The notes below the pieces were generated by a model that saw nothing but the letters and a program-made list of their open reading frames with translations, searched no databases and was not told the origin of the DNA. A stretch of DNA of 64,000 nucleotides from Verrucomicrobiota bacterium (GTDB taxonomy: Bacteria > Verrucomicrobiota > Verrucomicrobiia > Chthoniobacterales > Chthoniobacteraceae), in assembly GCA_026398235.1 (NCBI GenBank), contig JAPLTE010000123.1:1-64000 (forward strand). The letters are read 5' to 3'. Numbering within the stretch: position 1 is the first letter of the stretch; the number at the start of each line of letters is the position of its first letter. Positions 17,665-26,187 of this stretch are shown piece after piece. A program made the position numbers and the translations under genes.

Positions 17665-17781
17665 ATGTTTAAAACCATTACGATCCTCGCAGTGGCAGTC
17701 TCTCTTCTCAACCTCAGCGCCTGCTGCGCGAAGAAGAGCACCTGCACCACAACCAAAGTGTCCACCACTCACATGAAGTAG
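17665..17781 (+). CDS. 38-residue putative lipoprotein
   Basis: A very small gene: MFKTITILAVAVSLLNLSACC, then a Lys/Thr/Ser-rich tail of 17 residues. The lipobox LSAC (Cys20) follows a proper hydrophobic signal segment. AAAGGAG at 17647-17653 is a strong ribosome binding site, unusual for this window. A good intrinsic terminator begins 19 bases after the stop, so the gene looks real. An in-frame ATG at 17644 is possible but lies on the ribosome site. The function is unknown; its length recalls entericidin-type peptides, but sequence similarity is not evident. Confidence 0.65.
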   Translation: MFKTITILAVAVSLLNLSACCAKKSTCTTTKVSTTHMK

Positions 17782-17799
17782 GGGGCATCTCTTTTGGAG

Positions 17800-17829
17800 A
17801 AGGCCAGGCCGTGAGGTCTGGCCTTTTTT
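17800..17829 (+). terminator. Intrinsic terminator after the mini-lipoprotein gene
   Basis: Stem AAGGCCAG (17800-17807) and CTGGCCTT (17818-17825) with a 10-base loop, followed by a run of six T (17824-17829). A classic Rho-independent terminator for the plus strand. Confidence 0.85.
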
Positions 17830-17892
17830 GCGGGCTTGATCCGTTGCGCTTTCTGCATCGAAAACAGCCACCTTCGCATTGATGGAGAAGAA

Positions 17893-18125
17893 AATCTGGA
17901 ACTCAGGAACTCAAGAAGATTCAGAAAGGGAACGCCTGTCGCCCTTTTCGGTCTCCATTTTATCGGGATTCCGCACTCTCTTTCTCAGCTTCCTGGTTTC
18001 CTGGTTTATCCCCTCGCAAAGCTCGGGGCTCCGCAAATCGGCTGCGCTGCGCTCCGCTCTCACGAAACCGCTATCGCGGTAAGGCGGTCCTGATCGTTTT
18101 CTCCTGAGTTCCAGAGTTCCAGATT
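17893..18125. repeat. 233-bp element bounded by 21-bp inverted repeats
   Basis: The left end (17893-17913) and right end (18105-18125) are reverse complements with 20 of 21 matches. Each end contains two 8-bp units (GGAACTCA / TGAGTTCC type). The interior has no credible gene; open frames give low-complexity Ser/Leu/Arg translations. Related copies of the end motif occur at 41336-41349 and 45826-45851. It may be a non-autonomous mobile or REP-like element. It sits between the terminator at 17829 and yqgE. Confidence 0.6.
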
Positions 18126-18150
18126 GGTTTTTATAATTCGTGAAAACCTC

Positions 18151-18711
18151 CTAATTCAACGAAGGGTCATCGGGCGCTTCCGCAAGCAAGCGAAACCACG
18201 GGCCGTAGCTGCGCACGACCGTAAACCACATCTGTTTGCACGATTCCGGGTCGAGCACTTCGCGGTTCGGCTTTTGCACCAGCCAGGCTTTTTGCTCCAA
18301 CTCCCCCTCCAGTTGCCCGCCGCTCCACCCTGCGTAACCGACAAAAGCCCGCACGACCACATCGCTGTCGAGCGCGAGTTCCTTGGCCTCTTCCAATTCC
18401 ACGTTGAGCCGACATTCCACCTTTTGCGACTCCCGCACCCACTGAAAGCTCGCAAAGGTCATGCGATCCATGCTGACAGGCCCCCCAAGAAAGACCGGAA
18501 TGCGGCCCAAGGGACCCAAGCCCGGCACGTCCAACAAATCCGCCACCTTTTTTCCCGATGCCCGGTTCAAAATGACCCCCAGCGCCCCCTCTCCCTCCTC
18601 GTGCGACACAAGAAAAAGCACGGTCCGACGAAAGTTAGGGTCGAGCAAATTGGGGTGCGCGATGAGCAGCGCCCCCTCCAATCCCTGCGATGATGGTTGA
18701 AACTCACGCAC
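18151..18711 (-). CDS. YqgE/AlgH family protein
   Basis: The 186-residue protein matches the UPF0301 (YqgE/AlgH) family: LEGALLIAHPNLLDPNFRRTVLFLVSHEEGEGALGVILNR near the N-terminus and FVGYAGWSGGQLEGELEQKAWLV in the middle. AlgH was named as a regulator of alginate genes in Pseudomonas, but its biochemical activity is not settled. It is monocistronic and divergent from the oppF-type ATPase gene, with ~150 bases between them. Confidence 0.9.
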   Translation of the reverse strand: MREFQPSSQGLEGALLIAHPNLLDPNFRRTVLFLVSHEEGEGALGVILNRASGKKVADLLDVPGLGPLGRIPVFLGGPVSMDRMTFASFQWVRESQKVECRLNVELEEAKELALDSDVVVRAFVGYAGWSGGQLEGELEQKAWLVQKPNREVLDPESCKQMWFTVVRSYGPWFRLLAEAPDDPSLN

Positions 18712-18861
18712 ATTTCTAAATTAAGAGACCTCGGGCGCGGTGCAAGGCAGAAAGAGTTTGCCTCCCTTCTTTCTGCATTTCCCGGTGAAAAAGGGCGTGT
18801 TTTTCTGTGCGGTTTTGTGACGCGCCATTGACAGCTTTCCCACACGCGGCAAACTAGGGCG

Positions 18862-19650
18862 ATGCCGTTGCTCGAAGTCCACAACCTGCGCACCTGGTTT
18901 CCCGTCACCAGCGGGTTGCTCCGCCGCCATACCGACGATGTGAAAGCCGTCGATGACGTGAGCTTCAGTGTGGAGGAGGGAACCACGGTCGGGCTCGTGG
19001 GCGAAAGCGGCTCGGGCAAAACGACCGTGGGCCGCACCCTTCTGAAATTGACGCCCGCCACCAGCGGGCGCGTTTGCTTTGCAGGCAGGGAGATCCTTGC
19101 CATGGACGAAAAGGCGTTTCGTCCGCTGCGCCGTGAGATGCAGATGATTTTTCAGGACCCGTTCGGCTCGCTCAACCCGCGCCTCTCCATCTTTTCCATC
19201 ATTGCCGAACCGCTGGAAATCCATTTTCCCGCGATGTCCCGGGCCGACCGCCGGGCCCGCGTGGCCGAACTGCTGCGCCAGGTCGGCCTCAAGCCGGAGA
19301 TGATGACGCGCTACCCGCATGAGTTCAGTGGCGGCCAGCGGCAGCGCATCGGCATCGCGCGGGCACTGGCAGTCAAACCGCGTTTTATCGTCTGCGACGA
19401 ACCGGTCAGCGCGCTGGATGTCAGTGTGCAGGCGCAGATTGTCAATCTGCTTCAGGATCTCCAGGAGGAACTCGGGCTCACGTACCTTTTCATTGCCCAC
19501 GACCTCGCCGTGGTCGAGCATATCAGCGACCATGTGCTGGTGATGTATCGGGGCAAAATCGTCGAGTCCGCCTCCGCCGAGGCGATCTACGCCGATCCCC
19601 AGCACGACTATACCCGCAAACTGCTCGCCGCCGTCCCGAAGCTGGCCTGA
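18862..19650 (+). CDS. Oligopeptide/dipeptide ABC transporter ATPase (OppF/DppF type)
   Basis: 262 residues. Walker [11 protein letters not shown] near residue 52, Q-loop [13 protein letters not shown] (the FxDPxxSLNPR feature is diagnostic of OppF/DppF), signature [15 protein letters not shown], Walker [17 protein letters not shown], and switch His in [10 protein letters not shown]. These ATPases power peptide or nickel import, normally with an OppD partner, two permeases and a binding protein; none is nearby, so this is an orphan subunit. TTGACA at 18828-18833 is a good -35 element 28 bases before the start. Confidence 0.9.
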   Translation: MPLLEVHNLRTWFPVTSGLLRRHTDDVKAVDDVSFSVEEGTTVGLVGESGSGKTTVGRTLLKLTPATSGRVCFAGREILAMDEKAFRPLRREMQMIFQDPFGSLNPRLSIFSIIAEPLEIHFPAMSRADRRARVAELLRQVGLKPEMMTRYPHEFSGGQRQRIGIARALAVKPRFIVCDEPVSALDVSVQAQIVNLLQDLQEELGLTYLFIAHDLAVVEHISDHVLVMYRGKIVESASAEAIYADPQHDYTRKLLAAVPKLA

Positions 19651-19716
19651 TCCCATGCACGCAAGCCCCCCTACGCCTCGCCTTCCCCTCGCCTCCGCCT
19701 CACGTTGCCTTGCCTC

Positions 19717-20754
19717 ATGACTCCCCTGCTCCGAAAACTTCTGGCCATGAACTGGGCCATCATTCTCACGATGCTCGCTCTGGCCATCTTTGGCGTCGTT
19801 GCCATCTACAGTTGCACCTACATGCGCGAAGCCGCCGCCTACCACGACATGTGGCGCAAGCAGGCGGGCTGGATCGCATTCAGCTCGATCATTTTTGTCA
19901 TCGTCAGCCTGGCCGATTACCGCTGGGTGCGCTGGGGGGCGCTGCCGCTCTATCTGGCTTCCCTCGTCTTTCTGGTTTTGACCCTGATCATGGGGAAAAA
20001 ACTGGATGGCGCCCGGAGCTGGTTGCATATCGGCCCCATCCAATTCCAGCCCGCGCAGTTGGCAGTGATCTCCGGCATCCTGATCATTGCCCTTTTTTTG
20101 AGCCAATTTAAACCCCTCCACCCGATGTGGAAAATGCTCGCCTGTGGCATGATCGCCGGAGCTCCAGCGCTCTTGATCTTAATGCAGCCGGACTTGGGCT
20201 CCACCTTGGTCTGGGGCCCGGTTCTCTTTTCGATGCTCTTCATCGGGCAGATCCCCAAACGTTACCTCATCTCGGTTTTTCTGATTATTTGCACCTGTCT
20301 GCCGCTGGTTTATTACTTTAAACTCAAACCATACCAACAGGCGCGCATCGTGGCGTTTGTCGATCCGGAGATTGATTCCAAGGGGTCCGCCTGGGCCGTG
20401 AACCAGACGATGCTTGCCATCGGCTCCGGCGGCTGGGCCGGCAAAGGATTCAAGGCGCCCAACAGCCAGGTGGAGCTTGGCTACGTTCCGCAAACCACCG
20501 TTCCCAACGATTACATTTTTGCGGCAATCGGCGAGCAATGGGGGTTCCTGGGCAGCACCGTGCTCCTCGTGGGTTTTGGCATTCTGGTGGGCACCTGCCA
20601 TACCTTCCAGAACATCGGCATGTGCATTTCCCTGATGCCGGTAACGGGTGTCCCCCTGCCGCTCATCAGCTACAGCGGCTCGTTTGTGTGCGTCATCATG
20701 TTCAGCCTGGGGTTGGTCAACAGCGTCTGGGTGCATCGCAAGGAACTGCCGTAA
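19717..20754 (+). CDS. rodA: RodA/FtsW (SEDS) family peptidoglycan polymerase
   Basis: 345 residues with about ten membrane segments. SEDS-family features include LDGARSWLHIGPIQFQPAQLAVISGILI (the GxRSW...QPxE/Q-type motif), QPDLGSTLVWGPVLFSMLF, WAVNQTMLAIGSGGWAGKGF, QTTVPNDYIFAAIGEQWGFLGS and GVPLPLISYSGSF. RodA polymerises glycan strands during elongation. One detail: the family's usual QPSE is QPAQ here. The start ATG 19717 is preferred over TTG 19705. It lies 66 bases after the ATPase gene; the mre and pbp2 genes are not in view. Confidence 0.9.
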   Translation: MTPLLRKLLAMNWAIILTMLALAIFGVVAIYSCTYMREAAAYHDMWRKQAGWIAFSSIIFVIVSLADYRWVRWGALPLYLASLVFLVLTLIMGKKLDGARSWLHIGPIQFQPAQLAVISGILIIALFLSQFKPLHPMWKMLACGMIAGAPALLILMQPDLGSTLVWGPVLFSMLFIGQIPKRYLISVFLIICTCLPLVYYFKLKPYQQARIVAFVDPEIDSKGSAWAVNQTMLAIGSGGWAGKGFKAPNSQVELGYVPQTTVPNDYIFAAIGEQWGFLGSTVLLVGFGILVGTCHTFQNIGMCISLMPVTGVPLPLISYSGSFVCVIMFSLGLVNSVWVHRKELP

Positions 20755-20841
20755 AAATCGGGAAGACCGCGTTTAAGCTTTGGGTCGATTCATGGGACAC
20801 GCAGTCCGCTCAAGCGGGCTGCAGAAACCAAACCCAAAAAC

Positions 20842-21465
20842 ATGAAACGCGTTTATCTTAAAACCTTCTGTGCAACCCTTATCGCAGCGCTTGCCCTCGC
20901 GGGGAGTGTCCGCGCGGCCAACGAGACGGGAACGATGGAGAAAAAAACCGGCACCGCCCCAACGGAGCAGGGAAAACTGGACCGCCACGATCAGGAGTTC
21001 CTGAAACAAGCGGCGGAGATCAACCTCACGGAAATCTCGCTCGGCCAGACTGCCGAACGGATGTCGAGTGATCCCAATATCAAGAAAATGGCGGGCATGC
21101 TTGTGAAAGATCACACGGAAGCCAACCGGAATCTGGAACGGCTCGCCGCAAGCAAAGGCGTGAAGCTGCCCACGGAGCCTTCCATGTCCGACCGCCATTC
21201 GCTGAGCGCGATCGAAAAAGAGCAGGGCGACAAGTTCAACAAGGAATTCCTTTCCTTCAATATGAAGGGACACGAAAAAGCCATCTCCCTCTTTGAGAAG
21301 GAAGCCGCCCGGACGCAAGACCCGGACATCAAAGCCTGGGCGCAAAAAATGGTGCCCGCTTTGAAAGAGCACCTGGCCATGTCCCAAAGTAGCACCATGG
21401 GCCCTGTGGGCGAAAAGAGCAAAGAGCAGATGAAGTCTCATCAGAAGAGCCCCAAAAAATACTAA
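20842..21465 (+). CDS. DUF4142 family exported protein
   Basis: 207 residues with a signal peptide (VYLKTFCATLIAALALAGSVRAA). The mature part is a helical DUF4142 domain (DQEFLKQAAEINLTEISLGQTAERMSSDPNIKKMAGMLVKDHTEANRNLERLAASKGV), a ferritin-like four-helix arrangement often found in periplasmic proteins of unknown role. The C-terminus is Lys/Ser-rich. A GC-rich stem (20801-20822) lies upstream without a T run. A strong terminator follows at 21513, so this is a single transcription unit. Confidence 0.8.
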   Translation: MKRVYLKTFCATLIAALALAGSVRAANETGTMEKKTGTAPTEQGKLDRHDQEFLKQAAEINLTEISLGQTAERMSSDPNIKKMAGMLVKDHTEANRNLERLAASKGVKLPTEPSMSDRHSLSAIEKEQGDKFNKEFLSFNMKGHEKAISLFEKEAARTQDPDIKAWAQKMVPALKEHLAMSQSSTMGPVGEKSKEQMKSHQKSPKKY

Positions 21466-21512
21466 TAAACCTTTTGTCTCCTCGGGATTAAACACCCCCG
21501 GCGAGGCAGCAG

Positions 21513-21547
21513 ACGCAGCCTGCAAGGATCGCGGGCTGCGTTTTTTT
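21513..21547 (+). terminator. Intrinsic terminator after DUF4142 gene
   Basis: Stem ACGCAGCC (21513-21520) and GGCTGCGT (21534-21541), 13-base loop, then a run of seven T (21541-21547). Typical Rho-independent form for the plus strand. Confidence 0.85.
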
Positions 21548-21620
21548 GTACCTTGGTTATCCAAACCGCCAGTTCCCTCTTGGCGACACGGCGTTTTCCC
21601 GCTGAGATAGAGCCCAAGCC

Positions 21621-23636
21621 ATGGCCCGCCAATATTCCCTTCACCGCCATCCGCAAGTGCGGATCGACTACGCCGCGGAACTGAATCCGCAGCAACTCGC
21701 CGCGGTGCAGGCCCCCCCGGGCCCGGCTCTGGTAATTGCAGGAGCCGGAAGCGGCAAAACCCGCACGCTCACCTATCGCGTGGCCTACCTGCTGGAAAAC
21801 GGGATCTCGCCTTCCAACATCCTCCTGCTCACCTTCACCAACAAAGCCTCCCGCGAGATGCTGGAGCGAGTCGAATCGCTGCTTCCCGACCGCACAGCCG
21901 GACTCTGGGGCGGCACATTCCATTCGATCGGCAACCGCATCCTCCGCCGCCACGCCGAAGCGGCAGGGTACCGGAGCGGCTTTTCGATTATGGATCGCGA
22001 GGACCAGGCGGACCTGCTCAACGCGGTGATCGCCTCTCAAGGCATCAGCACCAAAAAATCCAAAGACGCCCCGAAGGAGAAGCGCTTTCCCAAAGGCGAA
22101 GTCGTCGCGGACATCCTCAGCTATGCGCTCAATACGGGGCTGCCGCTCGAAGAGGTGCTCGCGCAGAAATACCCGCACTTCATCGAATACCAGGCCCAGC
22201 TCGAACTGGTCGACCGCGATTACGGCCAACGCAAAAAGGCGGCCAACGCGCTCGATTTCGACGACTTGCTCGTGCAGCCATTACGGCTTCTCGAAAACAA
22301 CGAAGAGATCGCCCGGTTTTTCCGCGCGCAATTCCAGTTCATCCTCGTGGACGAATACCAGGACACCAACCGCCTCCAGGCGGAGTTCATTGACATCCTC
22401 GCGCGCGACCACAAGAATGTAATGGTGGTGGGGGATGACGCGCAGTCGATCTACTCGTGGCGCGGCGCGAATTTCCAGAACATCCTGGAGTTCCCCAAAC
22501 GGTATCCCGGCGCGACCGTTTATAAGATCGAGACCAATTACCGCAGCATCCCCGAAGTGCTCGAGGTGGCCAACGCCGCCATTTCCGCCAACCTCCGTCA
22601 ATTTGAAAAACACCTGCAACCGGCGCGCAGCGCCTCGGGGGTCAAACCGGCGCTGGTTGCGCTGGAGAATGCAAACGATCAGGCGCGGTTTGTGACTCAG
22701 CGGATCGAGGAATTGCGGGAATCGGGCGCGGACTTGCGCCAGATCGCCGTGCTCTACCGGGCGCATTACCATTCCATGGAATTGCAGATGGAACTCACGC
22801 GCGCGGGCCTCCCGTTTTCCATCACCAGCGGATTGCGGTTCTTCGAACAGGCACACGTAAAGGATGTCGCCGCGTTTTTGAAATTCGTGGTCAACCCGCG
22901 CGATGAGGTCGCCTTCAAGCGCATGGCCCGGCTGTTGCAAGGGGTCGGCGAACGCTCAGCGGCGCAACTCTGGGCGGCGGTGGAAAAAGGAGTCTCCGCC
23001 CGCGGCGGATTGCCCGGCTCATTCTACGGATTACTCATGCCCGAGAAACCGCTGAAAATTCCCGCCAAAGCTGAAAAGGAATGGAAACAACTGGCGCACA
23101 CACTGGATGAGATCGCCCCGGGAGGCATACCGCGTGCGCCTGCAGAAATGCTGAGCGGTGTAATCGAAGCCATGTATGGGGATTACCTCGCCGCGAAATT
23201 TCCCAATGCCGAAGCCCGGAGCGAAGACCTCAATACCCTGGCAAATTACGCGCGCCAGTACCGTGAACCGGCTGAGTTTCTCGATCAGCTCGCGCTGATG
23301 ACGGGGCTGGATACCGAGGAAACTCGGCCCGAGGCCGATGCGGAGGCCGTGACACTCTCCAGCGTTCACCAGGCCAAGGGATTGGAATGGCGCTATGTAT
23401 TTGTCATCTGGATGGCCGACGGAATGTTCCCCACGGCCCGTTCGCTGGAAGACGAGGATGCGATTGAAGAAGAGCGCCGCCTCTTTTATGTCGCCGTCAC
23501 GCGCGCCGAGGACGAATTGTATCTGACTTATCCCCTGCTGCGCCTGAATGCCGCGTATGGAGAAATGATCCAGCGTCCATCCCGTTTTTTGGAGGAAATC
23601 CCCAAGGACCGCCTGGAAGAATGGCAGGTGATGTAG
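21621..23636 (+). CDS. UvrD/PcrA/Rep superfamily 1 DNA helicase
   Basis: 671 residues. Motifs in order: Q-motif LNPQQLAAVQAP, Walker A IAGAGSGKTRTLTYR (~residue 40), Ia LTFTNKASREM, GTFHSIGNRIL, Walker B FILVDEYQDTN, motif III VVGDDAQSIYSWRGA, IV ETNYRS, V SSVHQAKGLEWRYVFVIWMADGMFP, and VI EEERRLFYVAVTRAEDELYL. It unwinds DNA 3' to 5' in repair or in clearing replication blocks. It is somewhat shorter than UvrD (~720), so UvrD, PcrA or Rep cannot be told apart. Its stop is 1 base from the stop of the convergent znuB-like gene. Confidence 0.93.
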   Translation: MARQYSLHRHPQVRIDYAAELNPQQLAAVQAPPGPALVIAGAGSGKTRTLTYRVAYLLENGISPSNILLLTFTNKASREMLERVESLLPDRTAGLWGGTFHSIGNRILRRHAEAAGYRSGFSIMDREDQADLLNAVIASQGISTKKSKDAPKEKRFPKGEVVADILSYALNTGLPLEEVLAQKYPHFIEYQAQLELVDRDYGQRKKAANALDFDDLLVQPLRLLENNEEIARFFRAQFQFILVDEYQDTNRLQAEFIDILARDHKNVMVVGDDAQSIYSWRGANFQNILEFPKRYPGATVYKIETNYRSIPEVLEVANAAISANLRQFEKHLQPARSASGVKPALVALENANDQARFVTQRIEELRESGADLRQIAVLYRAHYHSMELQMELTRAGLPFSITSGLRFFEQAHVKDVAAFLKFVVNPRDEVAFKRMARLLQGVGERSAAQLWAAVEKGVSARGGLPGSFYGLLMPEKPLKIPAKAEKEWKQLAHTLDEIAPGGIPRAPAEMLSGVIEAMYGDYLAAKFPNAEARSEDLNTLANYARQYREPAEFLDQLALMTGLDTEETRPEADAEAVTLSSVHQAKGLEWRYVFVIWMADGMFPTARSLEDEDAIEEERRLFYVAVTRAEDELYLTYPLLRLNAAYGEMIQRPSRFLEEIPKDRLEEWQVM

Positions 23637-23637
23637 C

Positions 23638-24486
23638 CTATGCGGCGCGACGGCTCCGCGCGGCTTTCATCCCTAAAGTCCCCACAAAACAGCCCATGGA
23701 AACGAGCACAATGGTCGCTCCCGTGGCGGTGTTTGCGTAGAAGGAGGCGATTAATCCCGCCACCCCGGAAACAAGCGCAATGCCCACCGCAATCCAGACG
23801 TATTGCCCCGCATTTCTTGCGATATTGCGCGCACCCGCCGCAGGGACAATGAGCATGGAGTTGACGATGAGAATGCCCACCCAGCTCAGGTTCATGGTCA
23901 CGACCATCACAATGGCCGCGCAGAAAAGCATTTGCGTCCACCACGCGCTCATCCCGCGGCTGCGGGCCAGGGATTCGTTGATCCCGATCAGCAAAATCCG
24001 GTTATAGCCCAGCAGCAGAGCGCCTCCCACAAGGATGCTGGTCGCGAGCAACTGGTAAATTTCCCGCGTGGTAATACTCAATAAATCGCCGATCAGGTAA
24101 TGGCTGAATTTATTGAAATTCCCGCCCCTGGAAAGCAGCACTACGCCAAGGGCGATACTGAAGGACATGCTCAACGAGATCACCGCGTCCATGTTCGCGC
24201 CTGTAAAGCGTTGAAGCGCGATGATGCACACCCCGAGGATCAAAGCGAACGCCACCAGCGCCCAGAGCGGATCGGAGAGACCAAGCAGCACGCCCAGCCC
24301 CACGCCCGTCAGCGAAGCGTGCCCGATGGCATCCGAGAAAAATGCCATGCGGTTGTTGATAACCAGGGTTCCCATCAAGGCGAAGAGAGGCGAGACGATT
24401 ACGATCGCCAACAACGCCGTGCGCATGAACGCAAACTGGGTCCACTCAAAAGGGAGCGCGGAAACAAGCTGGTGCCAGGCATTCAT
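23638..24486 (-). CDS. Zn/Mn ABC transporter permease (ZnuB-like)
   Basis: 282 residues with 8-9 hydrophobic segments; typical ABC-3 family features are NNRMAFFSDAIGHASLTGVGLGVLLG and LSWVGILIVNSMLIVPAAGARNIARN. It forms the membrane channel of a metal importer. Its ATG overlaps the TGA of the upstream ATPase gene (24483-24486). It is the last gene of the six-gene minus-strand operon that starts with the ArsR regulator. Confidence 0.88.
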   Translation of the reverse strand: MNAWHQLVSALPFEWTQFAFMRTALLAIVIVSPLFALMGTLVINNRMAFFSDAIGHASLTGVGLGVLLGLSDPLWALVAFALILGVCIIALQRFTGANMDAVISLSMSFSIALGVVLLSRGGNFNKFSHYLIGDLLSITTREIYQLLATSILVGGALLLGYNRILLIGINESLARSRGMSAWWTQMLFCAAIVMVVTMNLSWVGILIVNSMLIVPAAGARNIARNAGQYVWIAVGIALVSGVAGLIASFYANTATGATIVLVSMGCFVGTLGMKAARSRRAA

Positions 24487-25265
24487 GGGAGATTGGGGGC
24501 GGCGAGGTCAAAGCCGAATGTCCTGCGCACCTCGGGATGGGCGATCACTTCAGCGGGCGTGCCCGAACAAACGATCCGGTGGTTGAGGAAAACGATGCGG
24601 TCGGAAACCGCGGTCACGCCAGCGAGGTCGTGCGAGACCATGAGAATGGAGAGATCAAAGCGCTGGCGCAATTCGGAGACGGTCCGATAGAACATCTCGC
24701 GGCCGGGGACATCGATCCCGGAAACCGGCTCGTCCAGAAGCAGCAAGTTCGGCACGGGGGTCAGCGAAAGGGCGAGCAGCACCCGCTGCAATTCTCCGCC
24801 TGAAAGTTCGCCCATCCTGCGGTGGATAAGATGCTCCGCGTGAACCGCCGAGAGCGCTTCCCGCGCGGTCTTGCGATGTCGGCGCGTATGCCAAAGGGCC
24901 ACAGGCCAGCGCGAAAGCACGCTGGAGAAAGCGTCCTGGACGCTGATGGGAGAGAAGCGGTCAAATTCCAAGTGCTGCGGCACATAACCCATGGCCGGAG
25001 CGTCTTGCCTGCCATGGCCAAAGACCGGCAGAAAATGGATGGCCCCGGTGTGCGGCACTTCGCCCAGCAAGGTGCGGAGCAGGGTCGATTTTCCCGCGCC
25101 GTTGGGGCCCACCAGGGTGGTCAACTCGCCGCAATGAAGGTGAAGGGAAACGTTTTCAAGAACACGGTTGCCGTTGAGCGTCACCCCGATCCCTTCGATT
25201 TGCGTGCAGCATTCTCCGCAGACATGGCGGGCCAATCCTCTATGGTGATCTGTTGGAGAGTTCAT
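24483..25265 (-). CDS. Zn/Mn ABC transporter ATPase (ZnuC-like)
   Basis: 260 residues. Walker A VGPNGAGKSTLLRTLLGE, Q-loop YVPQHLEFD, signature LSGGELQRVLLALSL, Walker B LLLLDEPVSGIDVPG, switch VSHDLAGV. The QRFDLSILMVSHDL and HRIVCSGTPAEVI tail is typical of Znu/Mnt ATPases. The ~20-residue N-terminal extension contains HVCGECC, a possible metal- or thiol-reactive spot not usual in ZnuC. It overlaps both neighbours by 4 bases (ATGA), so the three transporter genes are translationally coupled. Confidence 0.9.
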   Translation of the reverse strand: MNSPTDHHRGLARHVCGECCTQIEGIGVTLNGNRVLENVSLHLHCGELTTLVGPNGAGKSTLLRTLLGEVPHTGAIHFLPVFGHGRQDAPAMGYVPQHLEFDRFSPISVQDAFSSVLSRWPVALWHTRRHRKTAREALSAVHAEHLIHRRMGELSGGELQRVLLALSLTPVPNLLLLDEPVSGIDVPGREMFYRTVSELRQRFDLSILMVSHDLAGVTAVSDRIVFLNHRIVCSGTPAEVIAHPEVRRTFGFDLAAPNLP

Positions 25266-26161
25266 GATTCCCGGAGCGCCTTCAGGATGGCTTCGCGATT
25301 GGCTTCCATGGCTTTGATATAGGAATCGCGGGCCTTCGCAGGTTCTTTGGGGCCGGTGACGGCCGGGTCGAGAATGCTCACGGGGACGCCGGTTTCGCGC
25401 CGGATGATCTCCGCGCTTTTGGACGGGTATTGTGGCTCGGCAAACAACGCTTTGACCTTGTTTTTTCGCACCAGTTGAATGGTATGCGCGAGTTCTCCCG
25501 CGCTCGGCTCCGAACCGGGTTCGCGCTCGACGACCCCTACGATTTTCAAATGGAACTCGTCGGCGAAATACGGAAACGCCTCGTGAAAAGTGATGATCTC
25601 CCGCTGCTTGAGCGCATCCAACGCGGCGTGCATCTCGCGGCGCAAAACCTCCAGCCGCGCCAGATAACGCGCGGCGTTGGCTTCGTAGCTGGAGGCATGG
25701 GCCGGGTCAATGGCGGCCAAACCCTGCGCGATATTTTGGGTTTCCTGCATCGCGCCGCGGATACTCACCCAAATATGAGGATTACCGCCGACCAGCTTGA
25801 TCCCCTTGCTTGCTTCAATCACTTTGAGGTGCGGCGCCTGCTTGACGGCTTTTTCAATGAACGTTTCCATGCCCGCTCCGTTGGCGATGAAAACATCCGC
25901 GCTCGCGAGGGTCTTGAGGTTGGATGGCGTGAGTTGGTAATCGTGCAGACAACCGGTGACGCTCTCCGTCATGCATTCCACCTGCACGCCCGGCGTATCG
26001 CCCACGACGTTGAGCGCCATCACATACATCGGGTAAAAGGAAGCAACAACCCGCAGCGGTTCGGCACCGAACGCCAAACCGGCCATCCCAAGCGCGACGA
26101 GCAGAAAGGCAGTATGTGCGATTCTGCGAAAAAACGGGAAGCGGGTCTGGAATGGTCTCAT
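25262..26161 (-). CDS. Zn/Mn ABC transporter substrate-binding protein (ZnuA-like)
   Basis: 299 residues with an N-terminal signal peptide (residues ~15-33). Cluster A-I features: LRVVASFYPMYVMALNVVGD, CLHDYQLTPSNLKTLASADVFIANGAGMETF, NPHIWVSIRGAMQE, FHEAFPYFADEFHLKIVGV and LFAEPQYPSKSAEII. The conserved metal ligands (His in HDY, His in NPHIW, His in FHEAFPYF) are present, with Glu of AEPQYP in place of the last Asp/Glu. There is no His-rich loop, which leaves Zn versus Mn or Fe open. Overlaps the ATPase gene by 4 bases. Confidence 0.88.
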   Translation of the reverse strand: MRPFQTRFPFFRRIAHTAFLLVALGMAGLAFGAEPLRVVASFYPMYVMALNVVGDTPGVQVECMTESVTGCLHDYQLTPSNLKTLASADVFIANGAGMETFIEKAVKQAPHLKVIEASKGIKLVGGNPHIWVSIRGAMQETQNIAQGLAAIDPAHASSYEANAARYLARLEVLRREMHAALDALKQREIITFHEAFPYFADEFHLKIVGVVEREPGSEPSAGELAHTIQLVRKNKVKALFAEPQYPSKSAEIIRRETGVPVSILDPAVTGPKEPAKARDSYIKAMEANREAILKALRES

Positions 26162-26187
26162 AAAGAACTCCAGCCAATCCTACGGGA

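Noticed and set aside
17879-18082. 67-codon open frame in the inverted-repeat element
   Set aside because: Starts in one repeat arm, low-complexity Ser/Leu/Arg product, no ribosome site.
18721-20121. 466-codon open frame on the minus strand across the oppF-type and rodA genes
   Set aside because: Spans two clear plus-strand genes and has no recognisable motif.
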